A stretch of DNA of 64,000 nt, from contig OZ024827.1 in the NCBI GenBank assembly GCA_964016985.1, positions 53,362,684-53,426,683 of the forward strand, written 5' to 3'. The notes beneath the pieces were generated by a model. The model was not told the origin of the DNA. It did not search any database and saw nothing but the letters and a program-made list of their open reading frames with translations. The DNA is from Anodontia alba. Its lineage: Eukaryota; Mollusca; Bivalvia; Lucinida; Lucinidae. This document shows positions 23,331 to 34,450 of this stretch, piece after piece. The translations under genes and the position numbers were made by a program. Each line of letters begins with the position of its first letter. The first letter of the stretch is position 1.

Positions 23331-23515
23331 TGGGAAGGAGCTCCCAATTCTAACACAAAATATGTAAATCTCACCACTTCTGGATTAAGGTTTAGGAAAA
23401 CTCTAAGAATAAGTTCAGTCTTGATATAATTCCAAGAGAAAACTCATTCAACATATATATAAGATATTAATTACCTTAATATATGTCCTTTCATGTTTGG
23501 AGGCTGTTAGTCTTC

Positions 23516-24600
23516 TTAGGCATCCAAGGCACTGCTGACTTGGCCTCCCACCACTTTTTGGGCCACAACAACTGGGCCCAAATGATATAAGTTTTGCAAT
23601 TGTTGAGACATATCCCTTAGATAGAACTTAGCAAAAGTAGAAGATTGATTCCATACTGCTGCTTTAAGAATCTCATTGAGCGGAACTTTATCGAAAAAGG
23701 CCCAAGAGGAACACAAAGCCCTAACTTCACGGGCTTTAATTTTTAAAAAGGGAAAGTCTCTATTGGTGAGTTTTCTGTAGGCAAGCTTGATAGTATAAGA
23801 GATCCATCTCGAGATAGAGGATTTAGAAATATCTTGTTTGCCTTTAATAGGTAAAAATAGTCTAGTTCTATTTTGACGATAAGGTTCAATCATCTTAAGA
23901 TAGAATTTTAGAGCTCTAATCGGACATAGAAGTCTATCTGAGTGTTCCCTTTTACATGTAAGGGCTAGATTAGGGATCACAATAGGATCTGGGCAAATGG
24001 ACGGAAGCTGATTCTTAGCCAGAAACCCAGTTTGAACAATAAGAGATACTGATCCATCAGATTGATTGAATCTTGAGTGATTTGAATCCATTGCCAGGGC
24101 ATGAATCTCACTACATCTTTTGGCAGTGGCAAGCGCTAGAAGAAAGGCTGTTTTTAACTTACATGAAGTTTAGAAGCCTTATGTAAGGGTTCATATGGGG
24201 CTTTTTGCAGACATACTAAGACCCAAGATAAATCCCATTTAGGAGAAAGAGATCTTTGTACAGGACGTTGTAACTCGTTGTAGATCTTATTAATTCTGAT
24301 AAGACAGGGTTAGATCTGATTCTATTACCAGTCTTAAATTTTAGAGTATTAGATCTCATAGACCTGTAACCTTTAATAGTACATGTACTAATTTGGTACT
24401 TTTTCTCAGAGAAAAGGTAAATGAGGAAGTTGGCTATAACTGTAAGAGGGGCCGAGACCAGATTAACCTTCTTTCTATGACACCAACAGGTATATGTGGT
24501 CCATTTCGCATCATAGACTTTCTGAGTTGATGTTCGTCTTGATTTGGAGACAAAATCTGCAACGTTTTGCGAAAACTTTTTATCTCTGACTAATTGCTTG
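23516..24600 (-). pseudogene. DIRS tyrosine recombinase, frameshifted
   Basis: The N-terminal core-binding part lies in the frame that ends at 24216 and includes LGVIKQLVRDKKFSQNVADF, KVYDAKWTTYTCWC and YRSMRSNTLKF. Around 24283 the reading continues in another frame with SPKWDLSWVLVCL, and near 24157 a further one-base slip leads into the catalytic part. There LALATAKRCSEIHAL carries the first catalytic Arg, EVRALCSSWAF the second box, and FAKFYLRD the nucleophilic Tyr region. Active members of this group need one continuous frame, so at least two frameshifts inactivate this copy. In DIRS elements this enzyme inserts the circular DNA copy. Confidence 0.8.
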
Positions 24601-26468
24601 ATAACTCCCAGGCGTGAAGGTTCAGAGCTGGAAGGTTTTGATGTTGAAATTTTCCTTTTGCTTGTGTTAACAGATTTGGACAGAGAGGAAGACGAACTGG
24701 AGCTGATACAAGCAGTTGTAGTACCTCTGAGAACCATGCTTGTTGTGGCCAAAGAGGGGCTATAAGAACTATTCTGCACTGAGATTGACGTATCTTGTTC
24801 AGGACAGGAGGAATCAGTATTGTTGAAGGAAATGCATAAGCATGAAGATTGTCCCAGTTCATGGAGAATGCATCTATTGCGAAAGCTTGATTGTCCAGAA
24901 CTGGGGAAACATAGAGTGGAAGTTTGTGATTGAAACGTGTCGCAAACAGATCCAGACTGGGATAGTTGAACATTTGGAAGATTGAATTCGCTTTTGATTG
25001 ATCCAATGCCCACTCTGTTTTGATTACTTTGTCTATTCTCGATAACCTGTCTGCCAAAACATTGAATTTGCCTGGGATATGTCGAATCCTGACTATAATT
25101 TGATGTTTTAGGCACCATTGGAGGATTTTCCATACTTCCACACATAAGTTGGGAGAATGTGTTCCTCCTTGCTTGTTGATATGTGAGACCACTGTTGTGT
25201 TGTCGGTAGAAATCATGACACAAGAATGGTGAATATATTTGAAGGCTTTTATCAAGGCGAGACGAATGGCCATTATTTCCAACAAGTTGATATGGAGTAG
25301 TGACTGGTCTTCCGACCAGCGACCATGGAAGGATAGACTCATCGGTTCCAGATGAGCTCCCCAACCGTAATGACTGGCATCCGTATAAAGGAATGTTTGG
25401 GGGTCTGGGGGGGTGAATGGGTACTCCTTGAACGAATTGATTGGTGTTCATCCACCATTTCAAATGGAATTTGATCATACTGTTGATTGTAACTTGATGA
25501 TCTAGTGGAAGAATGTGAGGTTTCCAGACTGACAACAGGCACATTTGCAGAGGACATAAATGCAACCTGCCTAGAATAATCAAATCTGCTGCTGCACTGA
25601 GTTTGCCCAAAAGAGAAAGGAAAGTTTGTGCCGAAACTTGAGTCTGAGAGAGAAATATTTTGATAGCCAGAATAAGATACTTTACTCGGTCCGCTAGTAC
25701 TCTGACTATTTCCTGCTGAGTGAGAAATTCCATACCTATAAATGTGAACCTTTGTGCTGGTATCAAATCTGACTTGTTTAGATTTGGTATGAAACCGAGA
25801 TTTTGAACCATTTGAAGAGTATATTTTGTGCGAGAGATTAGTCGATTGTGAATCAGATCTCTTATTAACCAATCGTCTAGATATGGAAAGAGAGATACTG
25901 CACGTATTCTTAAGTGCGCTGCTACTACATTCATTAATTGCATGAAAATGTACGGACTTAGGGACATTCCGAATGGTAAGGCTGTGAACTGAAATACCTG
26001 GTGTTCAAAGACGAAACAGAGATATTTCCTGGATATTGGATGTATCGGAACATGAAGATATGCATCCGTCAGGTCTATGGAGACAGCCCAATCGTTGGCC
26101 CTTATCGACTGCCTTACTGAATTGACTGTCTCCATTTTGAAATGATGTTTGTTTATGTACTGATTTAGCAGCGAAAGATCTATTACTGGTTGTAACTTTC
26201 CGTTCTTTTTCGGTACAAGGAATAGGCGGGAGTAAAAACTGGGAGTTCCCGGATTCCGAACCCTTTCCACTGCCCGTTTTTTGAGAAGTTCTGCGATTTC
26301 TTCTCGCAATAACGGGGAGGAAGATTGACTCAATTTTATCGGAACAACCGATAAGGGAGGAAGTGACTTGAAGGGGATCTTGAACCCGTTTTGGACGATA
26401 GAAAGGACCCACTTGTTGTCTGTCAATTCTTCCCATTGTTCCACAAAATGGGCCAACCTTCCTCCCAC
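24216..26468 (-). pseudogene. DIRS reverse transcriptase frame
   Basis: A 750-codon open frame. Residues 1-205 are clear reverse transcriptase: PGTPSFYSRLFLVPKKNGK, QPVIDLSLLNQYI, AVSIDLTDAYLHVPIHP (catalytic Asp at 132), FTALPFGMSLSPYIFMQLM and the YLDDWL box (Asp 198 and 199). The thumb follows to about residue 345. From about 25400 down to 24600 the frame runs out of register across the RNase H segment, and only re-enters real coding at the start of the recombinase. The register change coincides with a run of seven C's (minus strand, near 25405-25411), a likely indel site. Confidence 0.85.
24590..25420 (-). pseudogene. DIRS RNase H frame
   Basis: This frame is offset from the reverse transcriptase frame. 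It carries LYTDASHYGWGAHLE (first Asp), NLLEIMAIRLALIKAF (Glu), MISTDNTTVVSHINKQGG (second Asp) and IPGKFNVLADRLSR (last Asp), so all four catalytic positions of an RNase H are present. The C-terminal 120 residues (DLFATRFNHKLPLYVSPV, WPQQAW) are the DIRS-specific extension before the recombinase. The first 250-codon ATG frame starts at 25342, inside the domain, so its true start lies upstream through the frameshift. Confidence 0.82.
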
Positions 26469-26514
26469 TGGAATGTCTGGACGTGGTAAGACTGGCAGTG
26501 GAAAGGGCTGGACA

Positions 26515-28685
26515 TCAATATTTTGTGGAAGATGAGGCTTGCTTAGAGGAGGGGAACTGTTTCTGATTCCTACCTCTCTTAGTACATTCCTTTTTATTTG
26601 ATGAATATGACTGAGTTTTATTCTTAGACCTATATGACTGCGTTTGTTGAGGTCTAGAAAATTTTGTCGGCTGCTTCGGTCTCTTAAAGACCAGAGGAGC
26701 CGGATAAGTCACTTTTTGTTGTTGTTGCATAAAAGAAGCAACTGAGGAAGTTGCCAAGAACCTTTGTTGCTGGGCTTCAAAATTGCACGGCAACTTCCCT
26801 AATTTTGTTACCAAATAGTGTTGTAGAATTTATTGGAGTATTCCGCAACTCATGGTTGGAATTGTCCAATAAAATCTTAGACGTGGCCAGTACCGCAACA
26901 TGTCTAGCTTAGAAAATTTCCGTAGCTAAAATCGTAGACATAGCCGTAGCAGGCTTAATAGATTTAGCTATGGCTTCCAGCAGCTTGAAAGCGCTGGAGC
27001 GGACATTGTCTGCTGCTGCATACATAAATATGCAGCAGAAGAAAATAAGTACGCATGCGAGTTTATTGCTACAAGTTTACAGGCTCTCTTTTCCCAAATT
27101 TCTAAGTTTCTCATGGGAATAGTGCATTTCCCTTTGTTGGACAAGTCCAACATGGAAGCATCCGATTCTAACGGAGGAATGTTATCTGTCGGGAAATATT
27201 GACCCTGACTCTTATAGAATTTAGTCTGTGTCAGGGCATATACTAAATTTTGAGAGCATACCCAATCTTTGCCACATCTCTCCGTATCGATCTTGCTTTG
27301 GAGAAATTTGGCAGTGTTCTCAACAAGTTTGGATTGCGGCAATACTAATAATGCAGTCGCATGCGACTCCATTAAATGTTCTAGGCCAGATAAAGGCTTT
27401 GCCGGAGTATGCTCCTCGGATGGCCTTGGGCATAACTCCGGAGGCAAAAGCCTGAAAACTTCATTGATTGCCCTATCAAAGGACCAGGTTTCGATTTCGG
27501 AATCCGAACCTGAGTCCTTTGAAGGGTGTTGCAAAGTCTGTTCAGGTAATATTGTTTGGACGTTAGTTATTTCCGCAGGCTGTAGAATATTCGTATTCTG
27601 TACAGCCTGTGGACTATGTCTAGTCCTTTTGTATCTGCCATAGTCATGTAATTGACTGTCAGATGAGGAAGAAGAAGAAGATGTATATCTTCTTTTTCTC
27701 TTCTTATGAGAATGTTTTGATCTTTTCGATCTTCTGCTGTTTTTGCGAGAGTCAGAGGATATAGATCTAGAAGAGGATGTAGAAGACGATCTACGTCTCC
27801 TCCTCTTCTTACTTCAATGTTTAGTTTTAGCTGATCCCTCCTGGACATATGTCCAGAGAGGGGAGTCTGAGCTTGTCTGTTGTCCGATCTCCAGTCGTTA
27901 TTGGGCGGTTCCAGAATAACACTAGGATTGGACATGTTACTAAAGTCTGGTTCCAAGGGAAGTAAGACTCTTTTAGCATTAGATTGATTGTTAGTGAACT
28001 CCATGCCTATGGCATGAGTTGCACTAACTGTAGGTTGATATAAGGTCTGCTGACCGGTGGCCGTTGGTTGATTGCCCGGTGACCGGTGGCCAGTGGTCGG
28101 TGAATATAAATTTTTCCCCTGTGTTGAGATTTTCTAAGTCTAATGAACGGAGGCTGGATGGTCAGTGACTGGTCATTGACTGACTGGAAATCTCATGTGT
28201 TATGCCCATTTGGACGGTGGCCGGTGACCCGTGACCTGTGGTTCGGTGACCTGTGCCCGGTGATGGTCGGTGGCCGGTCCGTGATGTCTTCTTGTCCATT
28301 GGACGGTTGGCCAGTAGCTACTTGCCCGGTGGTCGGTTGCCCGGTGGCTGGTGGCGGGTGGACTAAAACTCCCGAGGGGACATGAACCCTTGGAGTTGCC
28401 ACCTTTATGGGTCTTCCCCCTGGCAGCCGGGCCATGTGGGGTAGTGCTCCCATGATTTTTCTCTTTAACTGAAGAGTCAGACAAGGCTTGCGATCTCTTT
28501 TTCTTTCTGGATATGGCTAACCTTCTCGAAGCGTAAGTTCTTCTCCTCTCTTTTTGATCCCAGATAGACCATAAACTACATGTGGAGCATGTTGATTCCC
28601 TGGAACAATGAGAACAACTAATACATTTAAGATGATTATCCCAATGCGATTTAATATGACCACATTCACTGCGATGAATAGTCAT
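26515..28685 (-). pseudogene. DIRS gag-like ORF, frameshifted
   Basis: It starts at a minus-strand ATG ending at 28685 with MTIHRSECGHIKSHW and a Cys/His-rich segment (CGH..H...H..C..C..C...C..C), typical of the N terminus of DIRS ORF1. A low-complexity region around 28030-28370 follows. 27567-28004 then holds a linker and a Ser/Arg-rich stretch (SSSSSSSDSQ in another frame). 26968-27534 is a helical capsid-like block with WSFDRAINEVFRLLPPELCP and GLEHLMESHATALLVLPQSK. 26515-26814 is a basic Gln/Ser/Lys-rich tail. The parts lie in different frames, with a stop after CWKP near 26968. Confidence 0.7.
28030..28370. repeat. GGTGGCCGGT-type minisatellite inside DIRS gag
   Basis: Irregular iterations of GGTGACCGGTGGCC, GGTCGGTG and TTGCCCGG fill about 340 bp. 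The composition (G+C and T rich on the plus strand) differs sharply from the AT-rich surroundings. It interrupts the gag-like frame. Confidence 0.7.
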
Positions 28686-28894
28686 GAAAGTCGCAAAAAC
28701 TCATTACGTTGAACGAGCGAAGGATAATTTCAAGAAAACGAAAAACAATTTTAAACAAAATTAGTATGAAAAGTGAAAGACATGGTTAAAGGAACCAAAG
28801 AAAGAACGAAGAATAAATTTCAACCGGAGAAAAAGAAAGAAAAATAGAAATTTTTCACCTGGAGAAAAATTTCCTGTTCACTTTCTTTGTCCAC

Positions 28895-29071
28895 AGAAAA
28901 GAAACTGACACGTGTTCACAAGAGCGGGAATACGTCACACAGGTGACTGCCTAAGGGACTTTTGGATTAAGACTGTATGGGACGACGTTCTATTGTTTTT
29001 TCTGTGGAAGGTATGGGCAGAATAGAATGTAGCACATTATCTATAGGTTAATGTATTGTGAAGTTAAAATG
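28895..29071. repeat. DIRS right inverted terminal repeat
   Basis: Inverted complement of 22996-23165. It ends in TTATCTATAGGTTAATGTATTG and AGTTAAAAT immediately before the 162-bp repeat resumes. Confidence 0.85.
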
Positions 29072-29457
29072 AAAGTTTACAGAAATTTTCAAAGGGGCAT
29101 AACTCCGCAAACATTTGGTGGACTGTAACCCCGAAACAATATGCACTGCTCCACATCATAGTCTAACTACAAATGAAGTTTCAGTTTGATTGGATGTAAA
29201 CTGTAAGAGGATTTAGCCAGAAACGAAAAGTTTACAGAAATTTTCAAAGGGGCATAACTCTGCTAAAATTAGGTGGACTGTAACCTCGAAATAATATGCG
29301 CTGCTCTACATCATGGTCTAACTATAAATGAAGTTTCAGCTTGATTGGATGTAAAATGTAGGAGGAGTTATCCGGAAACGAAAAAGTTTACAGACGGACG
29401 GAGGCCATACCCCGTAAAATAATATGTCCCTTTTTTCAAATGGGCATATAAAAACTC
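29072..29457. repeat. 162-bp tandem repeat (family F), right part and end
   Basis: Continues the array interrupted at 22975: two units, then GTTTACAGACGGACGGAGG and the terminus CCCCGTAAAATAATATGTCCC-TTTTTTCAAAT-GGGCATATAAAAA, a hairpin (TATGTCCC pairing with GGGCATA) with an A-rich end. A short related fragment lies at 49130-49195. Confidence 0.78.
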
Positions 29458-29585
29458 TTACTAGCTTCACACTGCAGACTGGATAAAAACATAGTAAAGG
29501 GGCACATATACTGTATTTTGAAAGTTATGACAGTATGGATGCAAGGTAAATGTTGGGAATTGGAAAAAGTAAATTTTGAACGAAC

Positions 29586-29719
29586 CCATTACACACTATG
29601 ACAGCATCAAAGATCTGAGAGTGATGATCTGTAGGTTTATAGACATGATAGTAGGACACCTTCCATACTGTCTTCTTCTCCGACTTTACAGGCTCTACAC
29701 AGCTAACACAGGTATTAAA
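29586..29719 (-). CDS. Flavin-containing monooxygenase, upstream exon
   Basis: A 134-bp exon upstream, in transcription order, of the one at 21081-21257. It encodes FNTCVSCVEPVKSEKKTVW, KVSYYHVYKPTDHHSQ and IFDAVIVCNG. The family signature here is the FNT.V..V strand followed by a variable loop, W.V, and FDAVIVCNGH just before the second dinucleotide fold. The acceptor is strong (TTTATTTCCATCCTTTCAG, ending at 29720). The donor is AATGG|GTTCGT. The split codon is completed by the next exon (GG plus G for Gly, then His), giving confidence that both belong to one gene. Earlier exons with the FAD-binding GxGxxG should lie to the right but were not found by eye. Closest relatives would be invertebrate senecionine N-oxygenase-like enzymes; substrate is unknown. 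Confidence 0.83.
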
Positions 29720-32107
29720 CTGAAAGGATGGAAATAAAGTAAAAACAAGACTTCTAATACAGAACTGTAGCTCCACTAGTCATGTTTTGGGCTGGGTACA
29801 GACTTAGAGACTTTATAGATGTGTCTCATTCAAGTCATCAAATGCTGAAGTTTGTTCTCATCAAGACCTTCAATTTGATACCAAATATGTTTATATTTGG
29901 AAATGATGACATCTTACCATTTTATGTCATCTATTGTTAAGTTCTCCACAAAAACTTCATTCGGGTGCCGAACATGGATATAGCTGGAGGAGGACCCCAC
30001 TTACTGGTTGGGGCTGTTGCTGCGACCCATATCAAATCATTTGATTTAACCTTTGATTTAACACCGAACATGGCTTCTACCCTAATGACCTCTTTGGAAG
30101 GTGGGGTTAGAACTGGGTACGGGTAAGCCTATTTGTCATCTTCCATTAAATTTCACATCTTAAATTTGATACCAAATATAAGAATGTTTTAAGGACAACT
30201 CCTAATGATACTTTTGAGAGGGGTGGGATCGGGGACTAAGTTTGTTCAAATGGTCATGTTCCACTGACCAAGACGGCCACTGCCCATACCTCAAATTTCA
30301 GAAAACTCTGAACAGTTCACTTCCTAAACATGTGGATTCTTTCGTGGATTCTTTTGTGTAATTTTGACAGGAGACTGCGTATATTCTTGTAGTTTATGAA
30401 GGCTGAGGAAATCTGCCTATTTACTAACATATTCCCGTACATATGTAGAAATACATTCATAGCTGTCTTTGTAGACAAAGAGACCTTTGTAATTTAATAT
30501 ATGCGTAACTGATTCACAGAAGAATTTGTTGCCATAGATACAAAATGGTATCAATTAAGATATCATAAAAGTAGTTGCTTTATTGCTTTAAAACTAAAAA
30601 GTTCAGTCATTTATAGAACTACTGTGAGGCAGCACAGTCAGTAAAGCTAATGCATTGGTGAATTCAAGTTATGGAATAAGAATGCATGTACTTGGTTTTT
30701 GTGTTTTACATGTAAAATGGAATAGTCTAAAGAACATAGTCCATGGAAATGTAATTGCTGATTTCAGTGGTTTGGACAGAAGGTTGGTGGTCTCTTTTGA
30801 TATTTCAATAGAATATAATCAAATAGAAAAGTTGAATTACAATGTATACTAAGTCTTGCACTTTTTATTTTTCCTTCACAGTGATCATGATGCTTTTCTT
30901 CAAAAGAACTGCTGTGAAATTGCTGTAAAATCTAATTTCCATCAACGTTGATAGATACAAATGTCATACATGTGAATATTTAGCTATTTGCATGTGCACT
31001 CAATACTGTTTTGGGTTTCCATGATGTGTACTATATAATCACCTGTAGTTTGAGTTGTATACAGTGATCTGTAGTTTCGCTCATTGTTTGTACTCTGGGT
31101 ACTTTGAAATGGACAGTTCGAGTTATACTTTCACTTTCAGTTTAATCAATCGGGAATGCCCTTTTAAATAATGGTATGTAAGATGATGTATGATTGGTGT
31201 ATTTTAACTAACGACTGCATATTGACCTCTAACTTTATGCACCTCACAGAAAATGAGCGTACTCGAGGTGAAAAATCTTGCTTTTGTCATTTGTCATTGA
31301 TGTTGCTGGCTTCGCAGTCAGCAGCGTAGAAGGTTAAATTAAATATACACCAGTCTTGATATCTTCATAGATTCCTTCTGTTTAGATGAAGTCCAGGTAT
31401 GTTGTATTTTGCGCTATATGATTTCTGTTGTTCATTTCATATAAATGAATTGTGAAAATCAATATTTGCATTGTTTACATTTATGTGCTCCAGATAAGCA
31501 AGTAACTATTTTATTCAGCATCAGTATTAGAGTTGAAATAAAGCGTAGCATTATTTACCATCCTTTAATAAATGTGCATACATGTCTGAGTAATATGAGA
31601 TCCGTCTTTAGGTAATCTAATAATTTGCAGTCAAGATATCTTTACTAAAATCTATTGGTGTCATATGTTTTCGTAGTTTTATGTTTTACTAGAAATAGAA
31701 CTAAAGTGAAATTTCAGTATGTCTTTAAATGTTGTTTAAGCTCTGTGCTGTATTCTATTACAGTATAAGATGTCATGTTGTTTGTCGTATTCCTGTTAAG
31801 TCCTATATGTGTTGTATTCTTTTGTTCTTGGACACTATTTTTCTCTTCATCATGGTGAACCATCATATAGATATCATCACCATCATCAAATATATATAAC
31901 ATTTTAAACAACAGAGTTTTTATTGTGTTTACTTTGACCCCTGCATCATAAAACACACATGTAGATAACTTTTAAGAAGATTCCAATGACTAACTACCTT
32001 TCTGTACATAAAAGTGCTTACAAAATTTGGTAATGTTTCATTTTGTGCTAGAAAAAGCATGCTTAATGGACATCACGAAAACACGCCTATATAACTTTGA
32101 CCCACTT

Positions 32108-32140
32108 AAACCCCACTTTTATATTATAAAACTGGGGTTT
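32108..32140. repeat. Small inverted repeat
   Basis: AAACCCCACTTTTAT and ATAAAACTGGGGTTT form a 15-bp stem with one mismatch around a tiny loop. It lies just left of a much longer palindrome. Confidence 0.7.
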
Positions 32141-32152
32141 AGAGGGGTATAC

Positions 32153-32271
32153 ATTATTTTTCTTATTTCTGCTCAAAAACATAGATTGTGGGTACTCATT
32201 GGAACTGCCTCGCCAAGGCGGTTCTAACGAGTACTCACAATCTATATTTTGAGCAGAAATATGAAAAATAT
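32153..32271. repeat. Long imperfect palindrome, about 119 bp
   Basis: The left arm TTTCTGCTCAAAA...CATAGATTGTG.GTACTC is mirrored by GAGTAC.CACAATCTAT...TTTTGAGCAGAAA. The centre, GAACTGCCTCGCCAAGGCGGTTC, itself pairs. The arms are about 58 bp with few mismatches. It is most likely a foldback or palindromic MITE, although a transcript through it would form a long hairpin RNA. Confidence 0.8.
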
Positions 32272-32469
32272 CAGAGGTTTGTATCTGAAAATTTTCGTTT
32301 TTTTGAGTAGAACTTTTCTATATATTTGAATAAGCTTGTTTTCGTGATGAGTTTTCATAGTAATTTTGTTCATTCTGTAAGTCATGAAATGATCAAAATA
32401 ATAGGCACTGAAAAACAATTACCATAAATTATTAAGATGCAATATTAAATGCTTCATTACATGGAAAGT

Positions 32470-32570
32470 GAAGACTGATCAGACAGCATAATGAGCAGGC
32501 TGATCTGTTGCTGGACAGTCTTTTCATAGAAACTGCTGCAATCCATCCATCCATCCATCCCTCAATCATG
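32470..32570. repeat. Dispersed palindrome relic and CATC microsatellite
   Basis: GACTGATCAGACAGC and GAGCAGGCTGATC resemble the dispersed palindrome at 8093. They are followed by about six CATC units ending near 32562. Confidence 0.5.
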
Positions 32571-33059
32571 TACGGAAGAACCTACATGTGTACGGATGTA
32601 TCTACACTTCTGCATAAACATTGCCATAGGATTTCATATAGCGGACTCCCCACATTCGGAGACTACTATTAAGTCTTGGAGATGCTTGCTGACTATGTTC
32701 ATTTGGAGACAATTATGTAGTCATGCGGAGCTAATTACAAACCAGCAGAGTATTGGGACATTTCCTATGAACCTTACGCATGATACAAATGGTATGTGTG
32801 CGCAAGTATGCTGAAATTTTGTCCTTATACTCCACTAGTTACGAAGGTGCGTAGCTCATTCTGAATGTAGTGGTAATCGTAGAGCTTTACACCTTCTCCG
32901 CTCTGTTTTCCTTTTTTAGTCAAAAATTGTTTCGTAGTAAAAGTCCCAATACTCCACACAATAATTTGTTTGCATTTGCACAGAATACTTTGGAAATTTG
33001 AAGTATAGGCAAGTCTGTATACATTAAACAATCTTGGCCCTGTATTGCTTACCAGACAG

Positions 33060-34450
33060 GTTTTGTGTCAGTTGGCTTTTTGGTTCAAAAGAGGAAAATC
33101 TATATAGATTTTCAAGATAGCGGTCATGGGAGCCATCTTTGATTTCCAATTAAAACTTTTTTAGCTAGTTTTAATCTACATTACCGCGATACTTCCAGTG
33201 AAGTTTCTAGCCAACTGGCCTTTCATTTAAGGAGAAGAAAATCAAAATTTTCAACATGGCTGCCTTTGCAGTCACCTTGGATTTCTGACTGGAATGATTT
33301 TAGCTATTTATGATCTGCAAGTGGCCCATATACTTCCTATCAAGTTTTGGGTCGATACGACTTTTGGTTTAAGGACAAACATTTTGAAATAGACTTTCAA
33401 GATGGCAGATGTGGCATCCATCTTGGATTTCTGATCGGAACGATTTTATCTATTTTTGATCTACAAGTCACCCAAATCCTTCTTACCAGGTTTCTATCAG
33501 TTGGCCTTTTGGTTCAGGAGAAAAGTTCAAAATAGATTTTCAACATGGCAGCTATGGCAACCATCTTGGATTTCTGATCGGAGTGATTTTACCTATTTTT
33601 GATCAACTAGTCATCCCCATACTTCCTATCAAGTTTTGAGTCAATTAGTCTTTTCATTCAGGAGAAGCTCAAAATAGATTTTCAAGATAGCAATTGCAGC
33701 AGCCATCTTGGATTTCCAATCGGAACAATCTTAGCTATTTTTGATCTACAAGTCACTCCGATACTTCCTACCAAGTTTCGAGTCAGTTGGCATTTGAGTT
33801 CAAGAGAAGTTTAAAATGGATTTACAAGAAGTCACCCCAATATTTCTTATCAAGTTTTGAGTCCAACTGGCCTTTCCATTCAGGAGGATAAGGTTCAAAA
33901 TGGATTTTCAAAATGGCATCTGTAGTAGTCATCTTGGATTACTGATCGGAATGCTTTTAGCTACTTTTGATCTGCAAGTTGCCCCAATACTACCTGCCAA
34001 GTTTTGAGTCAATTTGCCCTTCTGTTCATTAGAAGAACTTAAAGATAGATTTTCAGGACAAACCATATGGTGGCCTCCTTTGATTTCCAATCGGAACAAT
34101 TTTAACAATTTTTGATCTGCTAATCACCTCGATACTTCCTACTATGTTTTGAGTCAGTTGGCCTTTCAGTTCAGGAGAAGAAGCTCAAAATATAGTTTCA
34201 AGATGGCCACCATGGCAGCCATTTTGGATTTCCAATCAGCTATTTATAATCTGCAAGTGGCTCCAATACTTCCAACCAAGTTTTGAGTCAATTGGCTATT
34301 CAGTTCAGGAGAAGCTCAAAATGGATTTTCAAAGATAGTCGCCATGTCAGCCATCTTGGAGTTCCGATCAGAAAGATTTTAGCTATTTTCTATCTGCAAG
34401 TCAACCCAATACTTTCTACCAAGTTTCGAGTCAATGGGCCTTTTGGTTCA
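33060..34450. repeat. 140-bp tandem repeat array (family D)
   Basis: About ten diverged units carry TTTTCAAGATGGC, CATCTTGGATTTC(T/C)GATCGGAA, TTTTAGCTATTTTTGATCTAC, AAGTCACCC and GTTGGCCTTTCAGTTCAGGAGAAG. The same core appears inside the C elements at 49740-50430 and 61767-62117. No termini are seen here. 34451-34690 is unassigned. Confidence 0.8.

Larger units (their letters stand above)
22976..29071 (-). mobile_element. DIRS-type tyrosine-recombinase retrotransposon
   Basis: A 6.1-kb element on the minus strand, with order gag-like, reverse transcriptase, RNase H and tyrosine recombinase. It is flanked by inverted terminal repeats and has no LTRs or integrase. DIRS elements replicate through a circular intermediate and insert by recombination without target duplication. 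Consistent with that, the flanking 162-bp repeat is interrupted cleanly with no duplicated bases beyond short A runs. Several frameshifts make it inactive. It lies in an intron of the flavin monooxygenase gene, in the same orientation. Confidence 0.9.
21258..29585 (-). other. Intron of the flavin monooxygenase gene (8.3 kb)
   Basis: The intron is defined by the donor after 29586 (GG|GTTCGT) and the acceptor before 21257 (TTTACAG|GC). It is almost entirely transposable elements: a truncated 145-bp-family piece, two tandem-core repeats and a DIRS retrotransposon in the same orientation as the gene. The donor GTTCGT is weak, so splicing efficiency is uncertain. Confidence 0.75.
29720..33050. other. 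Largely single-copy DNA, probably 5' intron or flank of the monooxygenase gene
   Basis: No transposon coding region is recognised. The region includes a hairpin (32108-32271), a CATC repeat (about 32542-32562) and, near 31170-31400, a block that resembles part of the hAT-like element at 13.77 kb. No further monooxygenase exon was identified; short open frames show no family resemblance. Confidence 0.4.
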
